From ENR-C20 sp942493145 (GTDB lineage Bacteria > Bacillota > Clostridia > Acetivibrionales > DTU013), in NCBI GenBank assembly GCA_942493145.1, contig OW818679.1:2170001-2234000 (forward strand): 64,000 bases of DNA, in the 5' to 3' direction. Below the pieces are notes generated by a model that did no database searches, was not told the DNA's origin, and saw only the letters and a list, made by a program, of their open reading frames with translations. Shown piece after piece: positions 35,131 to 44,346 of the stretch. Made by a program: the position numbers and the translations under genes. Positions within the stretch are counted from its first letter, which is position 1, and each line of letters begins with the position of its first letter.

Positions 35131-36486
35131 TTAATACCCGAATTCAACCTCAACTTCTGTAAGGGTTTCATCGAGCAGCTTGATGATCTTGTCCATAGTC
35201 TCATAGGAGGTTATGCCCGGAAGCTCTATCCTGCCTGTCTTTGAATTGTTAAGGGTTCCTCCGGTCATGACACCGCGTGAGAACCAGCCCTTCGATACCG
35301 CCCAGCCGATTTCCGGCGAAGGATATTCAATACCAATAAGGAAACCTCTGCCTCTGATGTCGACCATGATCTTGTGCTTCGCCTGGAGTTCCTTAAGTTT
35401 GCCGATAAGGTATTCACCTTTTTTCAGGACCTGTGCAGGAAGGTCGGTCTCAAGCATGAATTTCATGTTTGCAATTGCTGCCGAGCATGCCAGTGGATTG
35501 CCGCCGAAAGTAGGTGATCCGAGTATCCATGGATTGTCCTGAAGTTCCTCGGTCCAGAGGTGCGGGCGAGCGATTATGCCGGTAATAGGCATTATGCCGC
35601 CTCCGAAAGCCTTACCGAATACAAGGATGTCCGGTACAACACCTTCAGCTTCGCAAGCCCAGAAATAGCCCGTTCTGCCGAGGCCGGTCTGTATTTCATC
35701 AAATATGAGAAGAACATCATATTTGTCGCAAACTGCGCGCAACTCTTTGAGATAACCTTCAGGTGGAAGTATGATACCTGCTTCGCCCTGTATAGGCTCA
35801 ACTATCATAGCCGCTACGGATTCACCGGTAGCTATGAGGTTTTTGATTGCTGTTTCTGCTGCAGCAGCGTTTCCGAATTCTACGTGCTGAACGCCCTGTA
35901 TGATTGGCAAATATGGCATTCTGTAAGTATATTTTCCTGAGACGGAGAGTGCTCCATATGATTTACCATGGAATCCGTTTACAGTGGATATATAGTATTT
36001 TTTACCTGTCGCGAGTCTTGCCAGTTTGAGTGCCATTTCATTCGCTTCAGCACCGCCGTTGCAGAAGAAGGAGTACTTAAGATCTCCGGGTGTAATCAAT
36101 GCCATTATCTTGGAAAGATATCCGCGGAGGGGGTCAACCAGCTCCTGGCTATGTAATGCATATCTGTTTAGCTGTGCCTGAACGACCTTTACAATGTCAG
36201 GATTCCTGTGTCCGGACATATAGATGCCGAATCCGCCAAGACAGTCAATGAACTCTGTTCCGTATACATCCTTGAACGTTTCTGCACTATCTTCCCATTC
36301 AACGAATGCTTCGTTGGTTGACACGGATTTCCTATATTTCAGCCAACCTGGATTGACATGCTCATTAAAATTAGCAATTGATTCCTTCACCATAGTATCT
36401 TTATCATCTTTGGTGAGGCTGTCTTTCAATATCCAGTCACAAACCTTCTGGGCTTCCTGTAATGCTTTTTTTCTATCGGGCTGCAT
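35131..36486 (-). CDS. patA: Putrescine-type class III aminotransferase
   Basis: A 451-residue PLP enzyme. FFCNGGAEANEMALKLARLATGK binds the cofactor phosphate; FDEIQTGLGRTGYFWACEAEGVVPDILVFGKAFGGG holds the ring-contacting Asp and the Schiff-base Lys. The N-terminal FNEHVNPGWLKYRKSVS is a recognisable feature of the PatA/YgjG group, which converts putrescine and 2-oxoglutarate to 4-aminobutanal and glutamate. The start is ATG 36486 after AAGGAGATG. Its product would become GABA after oxidation, and GABA enzymes are encoded at 55-60.5 kb. Diamine specificity is inferred from family resemblance. Confidence 0.85.
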   Translation of the reverse strand: MQPDRKKALQEAQKVCDWILKDSLTKDDKDTMVKESIANFNEHVNPGWLKYRKSVSTNEAFVEWEDSAETFKDVYGTEFIDCLGGFGIYMSGHRNPDIVKVVQAQLNRYALHSQELVDPLRGYLSKIMALITPGDLKYSFFCNGGAEANEMALKLARLATGKKYYISTVNGFHGKSYGALSVSGKYTYRMPYLPIIQGVQHVEFGNAAAAETAIKNLIATGESVAAMIVEPIQGEAGIILPPEGYLKELRAVCDKYDVLLIFDEIQTGLGRTGYFWACEAEGVVPDILVFGKAFGGGIMPITGIIARPHLWTEELQDNPWILGSPTFGGNPLACSAAIANMKFMLETDLPAQVLKKGEYLIGKLKELQAKHKIMVDIRGRGFLIGIEYPSPEIGWAVSKGWFSRGVMTGGTLNNSKTGRIELPGITSYETMDKIIKLLDETLTEVEVEFGY

Positions 36487-36991
36487 TATAACATCTCCTT
36501 AAATGTAAAATAAATCAATACTCAAAAATAAAACAGATTAATAATCGGGATAAATAGATTAGTACCAAAAATGTCATAATTGGTCCTAAGAGCCCCTTTG
36601 CTTGTCTTTTAAGTTTTCAATTCCTCCGTCATCAATAAAATTCAGAAACATCGGTTTCCCGATAAATCTGCAGCTGATTCTTGTAAAAGCTCAACAAAAA
36701 CAAGTTTATACTGTAACTGCTGCAATTGATTACGCCGTTGTAACCAAATCAAGCCTTCATTGATAGCAGTACGATCTGCTTCAAGCTTGCTGCGTATTTT
36801 GATAAAAGACTATCCTAATTAAAACCAATAGTCATTGCTGGTTTGATATGATAGAATACACGAATTCTATTATATATAATCTGTCATATTTTTATTACTC
36901 TGTATATGTGCAGAAAGACTAATTTATTTGTCACTTTAACACAAAGCTCCTAAAACAGGGCTTTTGGGCTGTTTTCGATCAGCAACTCCAT
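36487..36991. other. Non-coding stretch with a possible gene remnant
   Basis: About 500 bases upstream of patA without a clear gene. On the minus strand about 36650-36815 there is an open, coding-like frame without a start codon (KLEADRTAINEGLIWLQRRN in the middle) that ends at a stop near 36650; it may be a decayed gene end. A hairpin-like ATAGAAT-N6-ATTCTAT lies near 36855 and AAAACAG/CTGTTTT near 36952-36975. The promoter of patA must lie here but I could not fix it. Confidence 0.35.
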
Positions 36992-37033
36992 AAAAAATAA
37001 CAACGGAGACCGGCTGATGGTCCCCGCTGTTAA
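36992..37033 (-). terminator. Terminator after the permease gene
   Basis: On the minus strand AACAGCGGGGACC pairs with GGTCTCCGTTGTT across a short loop and is followed by ATTTTTT. It ends the amino acid permease transcript. Confidence 0.88.
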
Positions 37034-37053
37034 CATTATCAAACAGATCTATT

Positions 37054-38655
37054 TTATGTATCCAGCTCTTTATCCGACTTTGCCGGAGCAACAGGAACTG
37101 CAGACTTCAGCTTAGCAGGGAACAGCTCGTCAAATGTTTTCTCACCATCTTCCAATTTAGTGGAAAGTTTTACCTTACCCGCTGATTTGGCAATTACAAA
37201 CACTATCATGGGTATGACCAGTGCCGCGATCGAGAATAGGAAAGCTTTCTGCATAACAGGATCGGCTGCTGCAAGATATTCGGAGAAACCACCTCCCTGG
37301 AAGAATACCCGGGGATCGCCGAGCATGAGCAAAAGTCCTACAGCCTCAAGGCCGACACCGATAATAAGTGGTAGCCAGGGTGCAAAAGGAGCCGGTGATT
37401 TGATATCCTTCACGGTATAACCCCTCGCAAGAACTCTTTTTCTGAAAATAACCTGCGAAAGACATATGGATATCCAGCATATCGCTCCAGTAAATGCTGA
37501 GATTGAAAGTAATGTAAGATATGCATCTTCGGTACCGAATACATTTATTATAAGCGCTATCCAGCAGCATATAAGAGTAAATATGGTTGCAGTTTTCGGC
37601 ACACCGTTTTTATTGAGCTTTGAGAAGAATTTTGGGGCAAGCCCTTCAAGAGAAAGAGCGTACATCGAACGAACCGTACCGAACATTCCAGAGTTCGCAC
37701 ATGAGAAAGCTGCTGTCAGGACAACTACTGCGAAGGCAGCCGCAATCCAGTGAAGCCATGGAAGCCCAAGGCTTGTTGCATAATTATCGAGAGCCGCAGC
37801 AAACATTGACCCATCTAAACCAGAATCAGTACGGGCCAGAATAAGTACAAGGAAAATTATCGGAATAACAAATATACCCAGGATACGGTAAGTAACCTGT
37901 CTGCATGCCTTGGGAACTGTTTTTTCGGGGTCACGGGTCTCAGCAGCAGCGAGTCCGACGATTTCAGAGCCCTGAAAATTAACAAGAATTATTGCAAGGT
38001 ATCCAAACAGAGGATAAACACCCGATGGGAAGAGTTCGCCAAAATTTGCCTTACCGCTGGGGAAAAGGATGCTCGTGCCTACCGGAGAGCCTCCAAATGC
38101 TCCCAATACGAGTAACAATGCTATTACTGAAAAAACTATTACTGCTGTGATTTTCAGTAATGCAAGAATGGATTCGATAAACCCGAAATTTTCTACATGA
38201 GAGAGGTTAATTATGGTAATTATCGTCAGGAATATGAATGCCCACACTGCACCGGTATATGCACCAAGAAATGGTATTTCTCCAAACAGCGCTGTCATGA
38301 TGATACCACCTGCGACGGCCTCTGACGGCACATACGCAACCCAGTTGAACCAATAACTCCAACCTGTCCCTACCGACCATATCGGGCTGATAAATTCCCT
38401 TGAGTAACTGACAAAACTTCCGCGTCGTGGAACATTAACCAGCAATTCTGCAAAGGACTGCATTACCACCCAGATAATCAGGCCACCAATCATAAAAGCA
38501 AAGGCAGCACTTACACCAAGCTCGGCTATTAAGTATCCTGAGCCAATGAAATAGCAGGAACCAATGATACCTCCGAGTGCGATAAGGTTTGCCATCCAGG
38601 GATGTATACCACGTTGAAGCTGGGTTTTTTGAGATCCTGATTTGATTTCCGACAT
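37054..38655 (-). CDS. Amino acid permease (APC superfamily)
   Basis: A 533-residue transporter with about 12 hydrophobic segments. The first helix contains IALGGIIGSCYFIGSGYLI, the substrate-binding unwound region of APC permeases of the lysine/GABA permease type. The consensus loop FVNFQGSEIVGLAAAETRDPEKTVPKA follows in the middle. The start is ATG 38655 after AAAGGGGGA. Two perfect palindromes lie upstream, suggesting repression by one or two dimeric regulators. It could import an amino acid or GABA for the nearby pathways, but the substrate is not shown. Confidence 0.9.
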   Translation of the reverse strand: MSEIKSGSQKTQLQRGIHPWMANLIALGGIIGSCYFIGSGYLIAELGVSAAFAFMIGGLIIWVVMQSFAELLVNVPRRGSFVSYSREFISPIWSVGTGWSYWFNWVAYVPSEAVAGGIIMTALFGEIPFLGAYTGAVWAFIFLTIITIINLSHVENFGFIESILALLKITAVIVFSVIALLLVLGAFGGSPVGTSILFPSGKANFGELFPSGVYPLFGYLAIILVNFQGSEIVGLAAAETRDPEKTVPKACRQVTYRILGIFVIPIIFLVLILARTDSGLDGSMFAAALDNYATSLGLPWLHWIAAAFAVVVLTAAFSCANSGMFGTVRSMYALSLEGLAPKFFSKLNKNGVPKTATIFTLICCWIALIINVFGTEDAYLTLLSISAFTGAICWISICLSQVIFRKRVLARGYTVKDIKSPAPFAPWLPLIIGVGLEAVGLLLMLGDPRVFFQGGGFSEYLAAADPVMQKAFLFSIAALVIPMIVFVIAKSAGKVKLSTKLEDGEKTFDELFPAKLKSAVPVAPAKSDKELDT

Positions 38656-38710
38656 TATCTTTCCCCCTTTACGTTTTTTGAATTAGAAAAAACAGAACAA
38701 AGCAATATAG

Positions 38711-38732
38711 TATAGTGCAGATATGCACTATA
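38711..38732. promoter_or_regulatory. Palindrome upstream of the permease gene (site A)
   Basis: TATAGTGCA-gata-TGCACTATA, perfect nine-base arms, 56 bases before the permease start. It probably lies in the promoter or leader region and looks like an operator. Confidence 0.6.
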
Positions 38733-38847
38733 TACGCTCAGGAGACAGATATTAGACTTTTTTATGACATTTGAGTTTATTATATGTACGCTGGTGAACC
38801 TTGTCAATGGGATTTTGCATGATGGAAATATTTATTTTGCAAAAACA

Positions 38848-38874
38848 ATTATGCAAATGTACAATTTGCATAAT
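38848..38874. promoter_or_regulatory. Palindrome upstream of the permease gene (site B)
   Basis: ATTATGCAAAT-gtaca-ATTTGCATAAT, perfect 11-base arms, about 190 bases upstream of the permease start. A further TTTTGCAAAA-like half site lies next to it near 38835. Different from site A, so a second regulator is possible. Confidence 0.6.
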
Positions 38875-38968
38875 TTCCTTCATATTTTACTTTAATTCAT
38901 TATTTGAATGCAATATCACGAAGGATAGCTTGCAGTTTATTTCCACTATATTCTAATTAGTTTCATTT

Positions 38969-39107
38969 AATAATAAACAAGAATGAAGTGTTACAAAACA
39001 CATGTGGCCTTTAACAGTTAAAACTTTAGTATATGCAGGCCACAACATCAAGGAAGTGTATTTGTAACACTACAAATAATAAACAAGAATGAAGTGTTAC
39101 AAAACAC
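38969..39107. repeat. Direct repeat of 33 bp at the 3' end of the receiver/ATP-grasp gene
   Basis: A 33-base sequence beginning AATAATAAACAAGAATGAAG is present at 38969-39001 and again, identical, at 39075-39107. The second copy covers the last codons and stop of the receiver/ATP-grasp gene; the first is its duplicate downstream. A TGTGGCCT/AGGCCACA stem (39004-39044) lies between the copies. Confidence 0.9.
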
Positions 39108-42042
39108 CAGGTTTCAATATTACTCCGTTATTGGTACGGCCATCGATTTTAACAGTTAACGGCATATCGAAACGCAGATGCCTGACATGCCTGGTATCCC
39201 TTAACACCGGGATGCTTTTGAGCCAGTCCCAATTAATAAATTCGGAGGTTTTACGGTTTTCTATATGCATATATCCCATTCGCAGGGAAACAAGGTTATG
39301 TTGGAAATGGCTCCCCAAAGACGGGTCCGCCTGCAGCTTATCCGTATCCACCTCAAGTACCACCTTCGCCTGTGACATCTGCGACCAGTCAAGCGGAATC
39401 CCCAGGCATGGATCAGATGTTCCAAGCCTTCCTATACTTATCAATATACACCTTCTGCCTTCCTCAAACAGCATCCGGTTCAGTTCACCGATTTCACCCG
39501 CAATCTCCCTTGTATCCATTGTTCCAAAAGCAGCAGGATCTACAAAAATCACATCCCTGAGATCACTGAATACACCATTTCCTATTGTATGGCTGCTGCT
39601 GCACAAAACATCTTCCTGTTGCGCTCCTTCCATCCCCACCTGCATAAATTCCCGGTCTGATACCATAGGCCTTACCTGCAGGAAATAGAATTCCACATCC
39701 TTATCTTTGACTTCAGGAATATTAACTGCAAACTCTATCTCTATATCTGAACCTAATGCATCCTTAAGTACTGTAAAAAGCTCCTTCAATATCTCATGCA
39801 ATGGAAACAGCCCATATTTCAGTATCTGTGCAAATGTCACCAGCCTCGGTCCCGGAATCGCCAGAGAGTCCAGAATCATATCATTTTCCCTTGAATAGGT
39901 GCTTCCGACATACCTTAGAACGCCATCACTCTCAGCCCTTTCCAGGTCTGAAATACGGTAAGTGCAAGACTGGTCTGCACAGATTCTGACAGATGGATTT
40001 TTCATATCGAGTGCATAAAATTGGTTTTGCGATTTCTTAAGGAATTCCGACGGAGATGAATAAGGCGGGTTTCTGTTTGGACTGGCAGGGGAAAAACGAT
40101 AAACCTGTTCGCCCTCTACTACAGCCTTTCCCAGTCCAAGCGCAATCCCTGCCATACCATCTTCAGGCTTGAGATAAGCCATCGGATAAAAGTTATATGA
40201 CTGTGCCACTCCGGAAACTGACGGATAAAACACATCATCATGTCTCTGTCCGACAAGCTCCTGTATCAGGATTGCCATCTTCTCATCCTCTATCCTCATA
40301 TCCGAATTACTGATGTATCTTTTTGCAGGTGGGAAAAACACTGATGCATATACCAGTCGTACAGCGTCTGACAGCTGTTCCAGCCGTATTGCCGGGTCGG
40401 GATGGCTGTTAGGCAGCAGATATGTGCTGTATATCCCTGCAAAGGGCAACGCGTGTGAATCTTCAAGTATGCTTGAGGAACGGACTGCAAGAGGATAATC
40501 CACTTCCTCAACAAGGGTTTTAAGTGCATCCTTGATTTTATTCGGTAGATCTACAGCAAGAAAGTGCCTGCTTATCTCATCCACGTCATCGGTTTTCAAA
40601 ACCATTTCCTGCAGGTCATTTTGCTCCATGAATTCCTCGAATACTTCACTGCATATCACAAAGCTGTGGGGCGTTTTAATTCTTACGCCCTTGAACTTCT
40701 GCAGGCTGCTGTTGTTATGCAGGATCGAGTTGAAAAAAGCTATGCCCCTTCCCTTCCCACCGATGGATCCGCTCCCGAGTTTGATGAAGGAGTTCTCCAT
40801 GGTCATCTTGGATAACCCGAAATCTGTGATATTTCCTTCAAGTATGCTTATGAAATATTTATTGATTCTGTCCAGTATAGACATTCTGAGCCAGTCGGCA
40901 TCAGTGCTCCCGGAATCTTCAATAGCTTCGAGCTCTTCGGCTATCTTTACCTCGGTCCTTGCATAAAACCAGGTGGAAAAATGATGACCCATCGTATGAA
41001 AGATCAGGCTTTCTTCCGGGAGACTCCTGATTACTGCTTCAAATTCACTTACTTTGGAAGTCCTGCAAATCTCCCTGCCATCCGGATACCTGAAAATAAA
41101 ATCACCAAAGCCATAGTATTCGGAAATATACCTGCTCAATTCAAGATTCAGGTTGGGCGAGGTCTTGTCCAGAAAGCTCAGCCCCAATTCCTGGGCTTTT
41201 TGTCTGTTGCCATTCTCATTCGAATATGTTACGAAGGGAAGTGATGGGTACACTTCCCTGACCTTCAGGGCAAGTTTCAGTCCTGCCTCCTGATCATGTA
41301 CGCCATCCTTTGGATAGGCCACATCGGAAATCACACCCAACAGATTCTTTCTGTAACGCTCAAGTATGTCCACTGCTTCTTCATAAGTCTCAGCCATAAG
41401 TATCTTCGGGCGTGCTCTCATCCTAAGGAGACGGTGAAGACTGTTTACTCCCTGTGATATCAGATAGCTTGTCTGCTTCATCAATTCTATGTAGATCAGG
41501 GGCAGTATGTGAGAATACATGACCGGCGAATCTTCGACCATCAAAATCGCCTGGACGCCCTGACGACTATCCGATTCTATGTTCCCGAGGTCTTCGACAT
41601 ACTTGATTATGGCAAGCAGAATCTTGTTGTTACCCGACCAGTAGAAGATTTTATCAATGGCTCCATTTTCCTTAACCCTGGCCGTAATCTCTTCGCTGAT
41701 GGTTTCATATGTCAGCATTACTATGTATATACGCGGATACTTTTCCTTTATTCTTCTTACGAATTCCAGAGGATCCATGTCCTTGATTCTGAACATGACA
41801 ATGACCAGATCGTAAGTCTTTGTCTGCATTTCAGAAAATGCCTCTTCTGCTGTAGAAGCCCTCTGAATCCTGGGTACAAATTGAAGCTGCATGTCAAGGT
41901 ACTCACTGAAGATTTTCTCAGACAAACGCCCGTCCTCTTCAAGCACAAAAGCATCGTACGTATTTGAAACAAGAAGTATTTCACGTACACGAAAACCCAT
42001 CAGGTCATGAAAGCCAGAAAAATGTGACTTATTATTTTCCAT
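39097..42042 (-). CDS. Hybrid protein: tandem receiver domains and PEP-synthase-type ATP-grasp domain
   Basis: A 981-residue protein. Residues 18-155 form a receiver-like domain lacking the phospho-acceptor Asp (LVIVMFRIKDMDPLEF). Residues 163-305 form a second receiver that keeps the key residues: VEDSP, ISDVAYPKDG and LDKTSP. After a linker, residues about 425-800 match the pyruvate phosphate dikinase/PEP synthase nucleotide-binding domain: FIKLGSGSIGGKGRG, PLAVRSSSILEDSHALPFAGIY and EFYFLQVRPMV. I do not see the phosphohistidine or PEP-binding domains of full PEP synthase. The start is ATG 42042 after AGAGAGG. It could be a phosphorylation-controlled phosphotransfer protein. Its 3' end is duplicated downstream. 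Confidence 0.85.
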   Translation of the reverse strand: MENNKSHFSGFHDLMGFRVREILLVSNTYDAFVLEEDGRLSEKIFSEYLDMQLQFVPRIQRASTAEEAFSEMQTKTYDLVIVMFRIKDMDPLEFVRRIKEKYPRIYIVMLTYETISEEITARVKENGAIDKIFYWSGNNKILLAIIKYVEDLGNIESDSRQGVQAILMVEDSPVMYSHILPLIYIELMKQTSYLISQGVNSLHRLLRMRARPKILMAETYEEAVDILERYRKNLLGVISDVAYPKDGVHDQEAGLKLALKVREVYPSLPFVTYSNENGNRQKAQELGLSFLDKTSPNLNLELSRYISEYYGFGDFIFRYPDGREICRTSKVSEFEAVIRSLPEESLIFHTMGHHFSTWFYARTEVKIAEELEAIEDSGSTDADWLRMSILDRINKYFISILEGNITDFGLSKMTMENSFIKLGSGSIGGKGRGIAFFNSILHNNSSLQKFKGVRIKTPHSFVICSEVFEEFMEQNDLQEMVLKTDDVDEISRHFLAVDLPNKIKDALKTLVEEVDYPLAVRSSSILEDSHALPFAGIYSTYLLPNSHPDPAIRLEQLSDAVRLVYASVFFPPAKRYISNSDMRIEDEKMAILIQELVGQRHDDVFYPSVSGVAQSYNFYPMAYLKPEDGMAGIALGLGKAVVEGEQVYRFSPASPNRNPPYSSPSEFLKKSQNQFYALDMKNPSVRICADQSCTYRISDLERAESDGVLRYVGSTYSRENDMILDSLAIPGPRLVTFAQILKYGLFPLHEILKELFTVLKDALGSDIEIEFAVNIPEVKDKDVEFYFLQVRPMVSDREFMQVGMEGAQQEDVLCSSSHTIGNGVFSDLRDVIFVDPAAFGTMDTREIAGEIGELNRMLFEEGRRCILISIGRLGTSDPCLGIPLDWSQMSQAKVVLEVDTDKLQADPSLGSHFQHNLVSLRMGYMHIENRKTSEFINWDWLKSIPVLRDTRHVRHLRFDMPLTVKIDGRTNNGVILKPGVL

Positions 42043-42077
42043 ATAAACCTCTCTGCAATTACTGCATCAGACCTTAT

Positions 42078-42146
42078 CAACAACCACAGGCATCAAACTC
42101 TCTCAACAACCTCAGGTATCAAACTCTCTCAATAACTACCTGCATC
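42078..42146. repeat. 26-bp tandem repeat at the 3' end of the XdhC-like gene
   Basis: The unit CAACAACCACAGGCATCAAA followed by CTCTCT occurs at 42078-42103 and, with two mismatches, at 42104-42129; a third partial copy (42130-42146) lies within the last codons of the XdhC-like gene. The unit copies the gene end including its stop. Confidence 0.85.
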
Positions 42147-43201
42147 GTCCCGCCACAAACCATTCCCTCATCCTCCGCCACATCGCCGGTCATGTCTATT
42201 TCCTCCTGAATGCAGCCTCCATTTCTGATTATATCGATGGCTGTCCGGATGATCGCACCCTCGCTGCACCCTCCACCAATGGTCCCTTTTGTCCTGCCAT
42301 CCGGCCATACAAGCATTTTTGCGCCAGCCTCCCGTGGAACCGAGCCTTTTGTTGATATAATAGTAATTAACGCTTTCGGGTCATCTTTGTCATTTCCCAA
42401 CTCTTCAAGTACCTCAGGGTCATAATCAGCCCAATTTACTTTTATGGCCGTATTATCCTCCTGACTGGTCCTGACAAGTCTCTTGAAGCTGATCACCTGT
42501 GCAATTATTGATATGGCGATTTCTTCAGGTGTAACCGCTCCTATATCCAAACCTATCGGAGCATTAACACTGGCTACTTTCTGAGGATCGTACCCCTCCG
42601 CCAGCAAATGTTCCCGCACTCCCCTGACGCGGCGTTTTGATCCGATCATTCCTGTATATGCAGTGTTGTATTTCAGGACCTGTCTGAGACAGTCGATATC
42701 ATGCCTGTGCCCTCTTGTAACGATTACAGCAAAAGCCGACATATTAAGCTTTATCTGGTCAAAACACTTATCAAAGCTTTCACAGATGACGTTTTCAGCT
42801 TCTGGAAAACGGCCGATGTTGGCAAATGACGGCCTGTCATCAATTACAGTGACTAAAAAACCTGTTTTTGCACCGAATTCGGCCAGTGGCTTTGCAATAT
42901 GGCCTGCGCCGAAGACAATCAGCCTGGGAGATGGAAAGTATGGCTCCATAAGATATTTACACCCTTCTGCATCTTCCATATATCTGAGATTGCCTGTTAT
43001 CAGTGCTTCCCTTACCAAAGCGAATATTTCACTATTTACAAAAGCGGCAGCTTCCCCTTTTTCAAACTCACCCGAAAGGAGCGTTTCTCCATCAATGACG
43101 ATTTTGACACCGCTCTTCAACTCAGATACGACAACCGCCTTGCCGCCTTGCTTCAATATACTGTTCAACTTCCTGTAAACCATGCAGAAATTGCTATTCA
43201 T
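42119..43201 (-). CDS. XdhC/CoxI-family molybdoenzyme maturation protein
   Basis: A 360-residue XdhC-like protein, a family that delivers or sulphurates the molybdenum cofactor for xanthine dehydrogenase and aldehyde oxidoreductase. The NAD-binding Rossmann half (about 90-230) has RLIVFGAGHIAKPLAEFG, IVTRGHRHD and TGMIGSKRRVRGVREHL. The second half (about 262-360) has the XdhC_CoxI domain with STKGSVPREAGAKMLV and GTIGGGCSEGAI. In most XdhC proteins the CoxI-type domain comes first; here an eroded version is at the N-terminus and the clear one follows the Rossmann domain. ATG 43201 has AAGGA upstream; ATG 43234, overlapping the previous stop by four bases, is the alternative. Confidence 0.88.
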   Translation of the reverse strand: MNSNFCMVYRKLNSILKQGGKAVVVSELKSGVKIVIDGETLLSGEFEKGEAAAFVNSEIFALVREALITGNLRYMEDAEGCKYLMEPYFPSPRLIVFGAGHIAKPLAEFGAKTGFLVTVIDDRPSFANIGRFPEAENVICESFDKCFDQIKLNMSAFAVIVTRGHRHDIDCLRQVLKYNTAYTGMIGSKRRVRGVREHLLAEGYDPQKVASVNAPIGLDIGAVTPEEIAISIIAQVISFKRLVRTSQEDNTAIKVNWADYDPEVLEELGNDKDDPKALITIISTKGSVPREAGAKMLVWPDGRTKGTIGGGCSEGAIIRTAIDIIRNGGCIQEEIDMTGDVAEDEGMVCGGTMQVVIERV

Positions 43202-43230
43202 ACTTGTATCATTCCTTTCATGCGTTACTG

Positions 43231-44346
43231 TCATAAGGGGTCTCTGCCAATTATTCCTTCAACGGTTTGACTTATGGATATGGCCGTATATAGTCTTCTT
43301 ATCGAATTTTCCATTGCGTCTGTATCTTGTTCGTATTTAATGCAGCATCCTGACATCCTCTCACTGAGATCCACAATTTCCGTTCCCCTTACCATTTTGT
43401 CCGCAAGATAGACAATACAAGCCTCGTCAAGGGTGTTGCCCCTTTCCCATATAATATCAGTATGTTGTGCAATTATTGACGCAACCCTTGGATATCCAAG
43501 TCTCGCAACCTTTTCAGCTCCGACCTGTGCATGGCTGATGCATCCTTTTGCAATATCATGCAGCAGCGCTGCAGCCCTTATTACATCGATGTCAAGTACC
43601 TGGCCTTTGATGGTCAGGCGCTCAGTGATTCTCAGCGCAATCGATTCTACAACTTCCATGTGCGAAACTATCTTGTCGGGAACATTTAACTTTTCCAGAA
43701 TATACAGGCATTCCTGCCTGTCAGGTATTATACCTTCAACAAATCTGGCATTAGCCTTCCTGTAGTCATCGGGTATGTCCATATCAAAAATTATCCCCGG
43801 ATCATTCAATTCAAGCTTTACTGAGCTATCATCATACTCCTTAAGCAATTCCCTCAGCCCACCATCACCTTTCCACTCAAGTATCCTGTCGGCACACCGC
43901 ATATCTATGAGAGGTGGATGTCCTGTATCACCATTGAATACAGGATATATGACAGGCATAATGAATTTATCATATGTATCCATAAGCCTTAGTATCGTAT
44001 AAGGTCTTACAAGCGGGCAATCAACAGGTAAAAGGAAAAAGGCCCTCGATTTTGAATCTTTTTCACTTATACTTTTGACACCTTTTTTTATAGATGAAAA
44101 CATACCGTCTTCAAAATTCTCATTGATTATATATCTGATTCCCGACTTATCGAGCACAACTGCTGTTTCATCACTTCTGCAGCCCAGCACAACAAGGATG
44201 TCCGTCAGACCGGCCTGTCTGAATATATCAGCAGTTCTTTCTACCGCCGTTGTATTACCTAGAGGCAGTAAGGGCTTTGGCGTCCCCATTCTTGAAGAAT
44301 GTCCACCCGCTATTATAACTGCAGAATATTCCTTAGGATCAGCCAT
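43231..44346 (-). CDS. MobA-like cytidylyltransferase fused to HD domain
   Basis: A 371-residue two-domain protein. Residues 1-200 form a MobA/MocA-like nucleotidyltransferase: VIIAGGHSSRMGTPKPLLPLGN, PVDCPLVRP and GDTGHPPLI. This group makes cytosine- or guanine-dinucleotide forms of the molybdenum cofactor. Residues 215-370 form an HD phosphohydrolase-like domain (AALLHDIAKG, IAQHTD). I recall this fusion as the family named after DVU_1551 of Desulfovibrio vulgaris, where it also lies beside aldehyde oxidoreductase genes (memory, not checked). ATG 44346 is chosen: AAGGAGG lies ten bases upstream, within the last codons of the ligase gene. GTG 44370 is the alternative. Confidence 0.88.
   Translation of the reverse strand: MADPKEYSAVIIAGGHSSRMGTPKPLLPLGNTTAVERTADIFRQAGLTDILVVLGCRSDETAVVLDKSGIRYIINENFEDGMFSSIKKGVKSISEKDSKSRAFFLLPVDCPLVRPYTILRLMDTYDKFIMPVIYPVFNGDTGHPPLIDMRCADRILEWKGDGGLRELLKEYDDSSVKLELNDPGIIFDMDIPDDYRKANARFVEGIIPDRQECLYILEKLNVPDKIVSHMEVVESIALRITERLTIKGQVLDIDVIRAAALLHDIAKGCISHAQVGAEKVARLGYPRVASIIAQHTDIIWERGNTLDEACIVYLADKMVRGTEIVDLSERMSGCCIKYEQDTDAMENSIRRLYTAISISQTVEGIIGRDPL

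Noticed and set aside
38969..39107. CRISPR-like direct repeat
   Set aside because: Only two copies, 73 bases between them, and one copy is inside a coding sequence; no cas genes.
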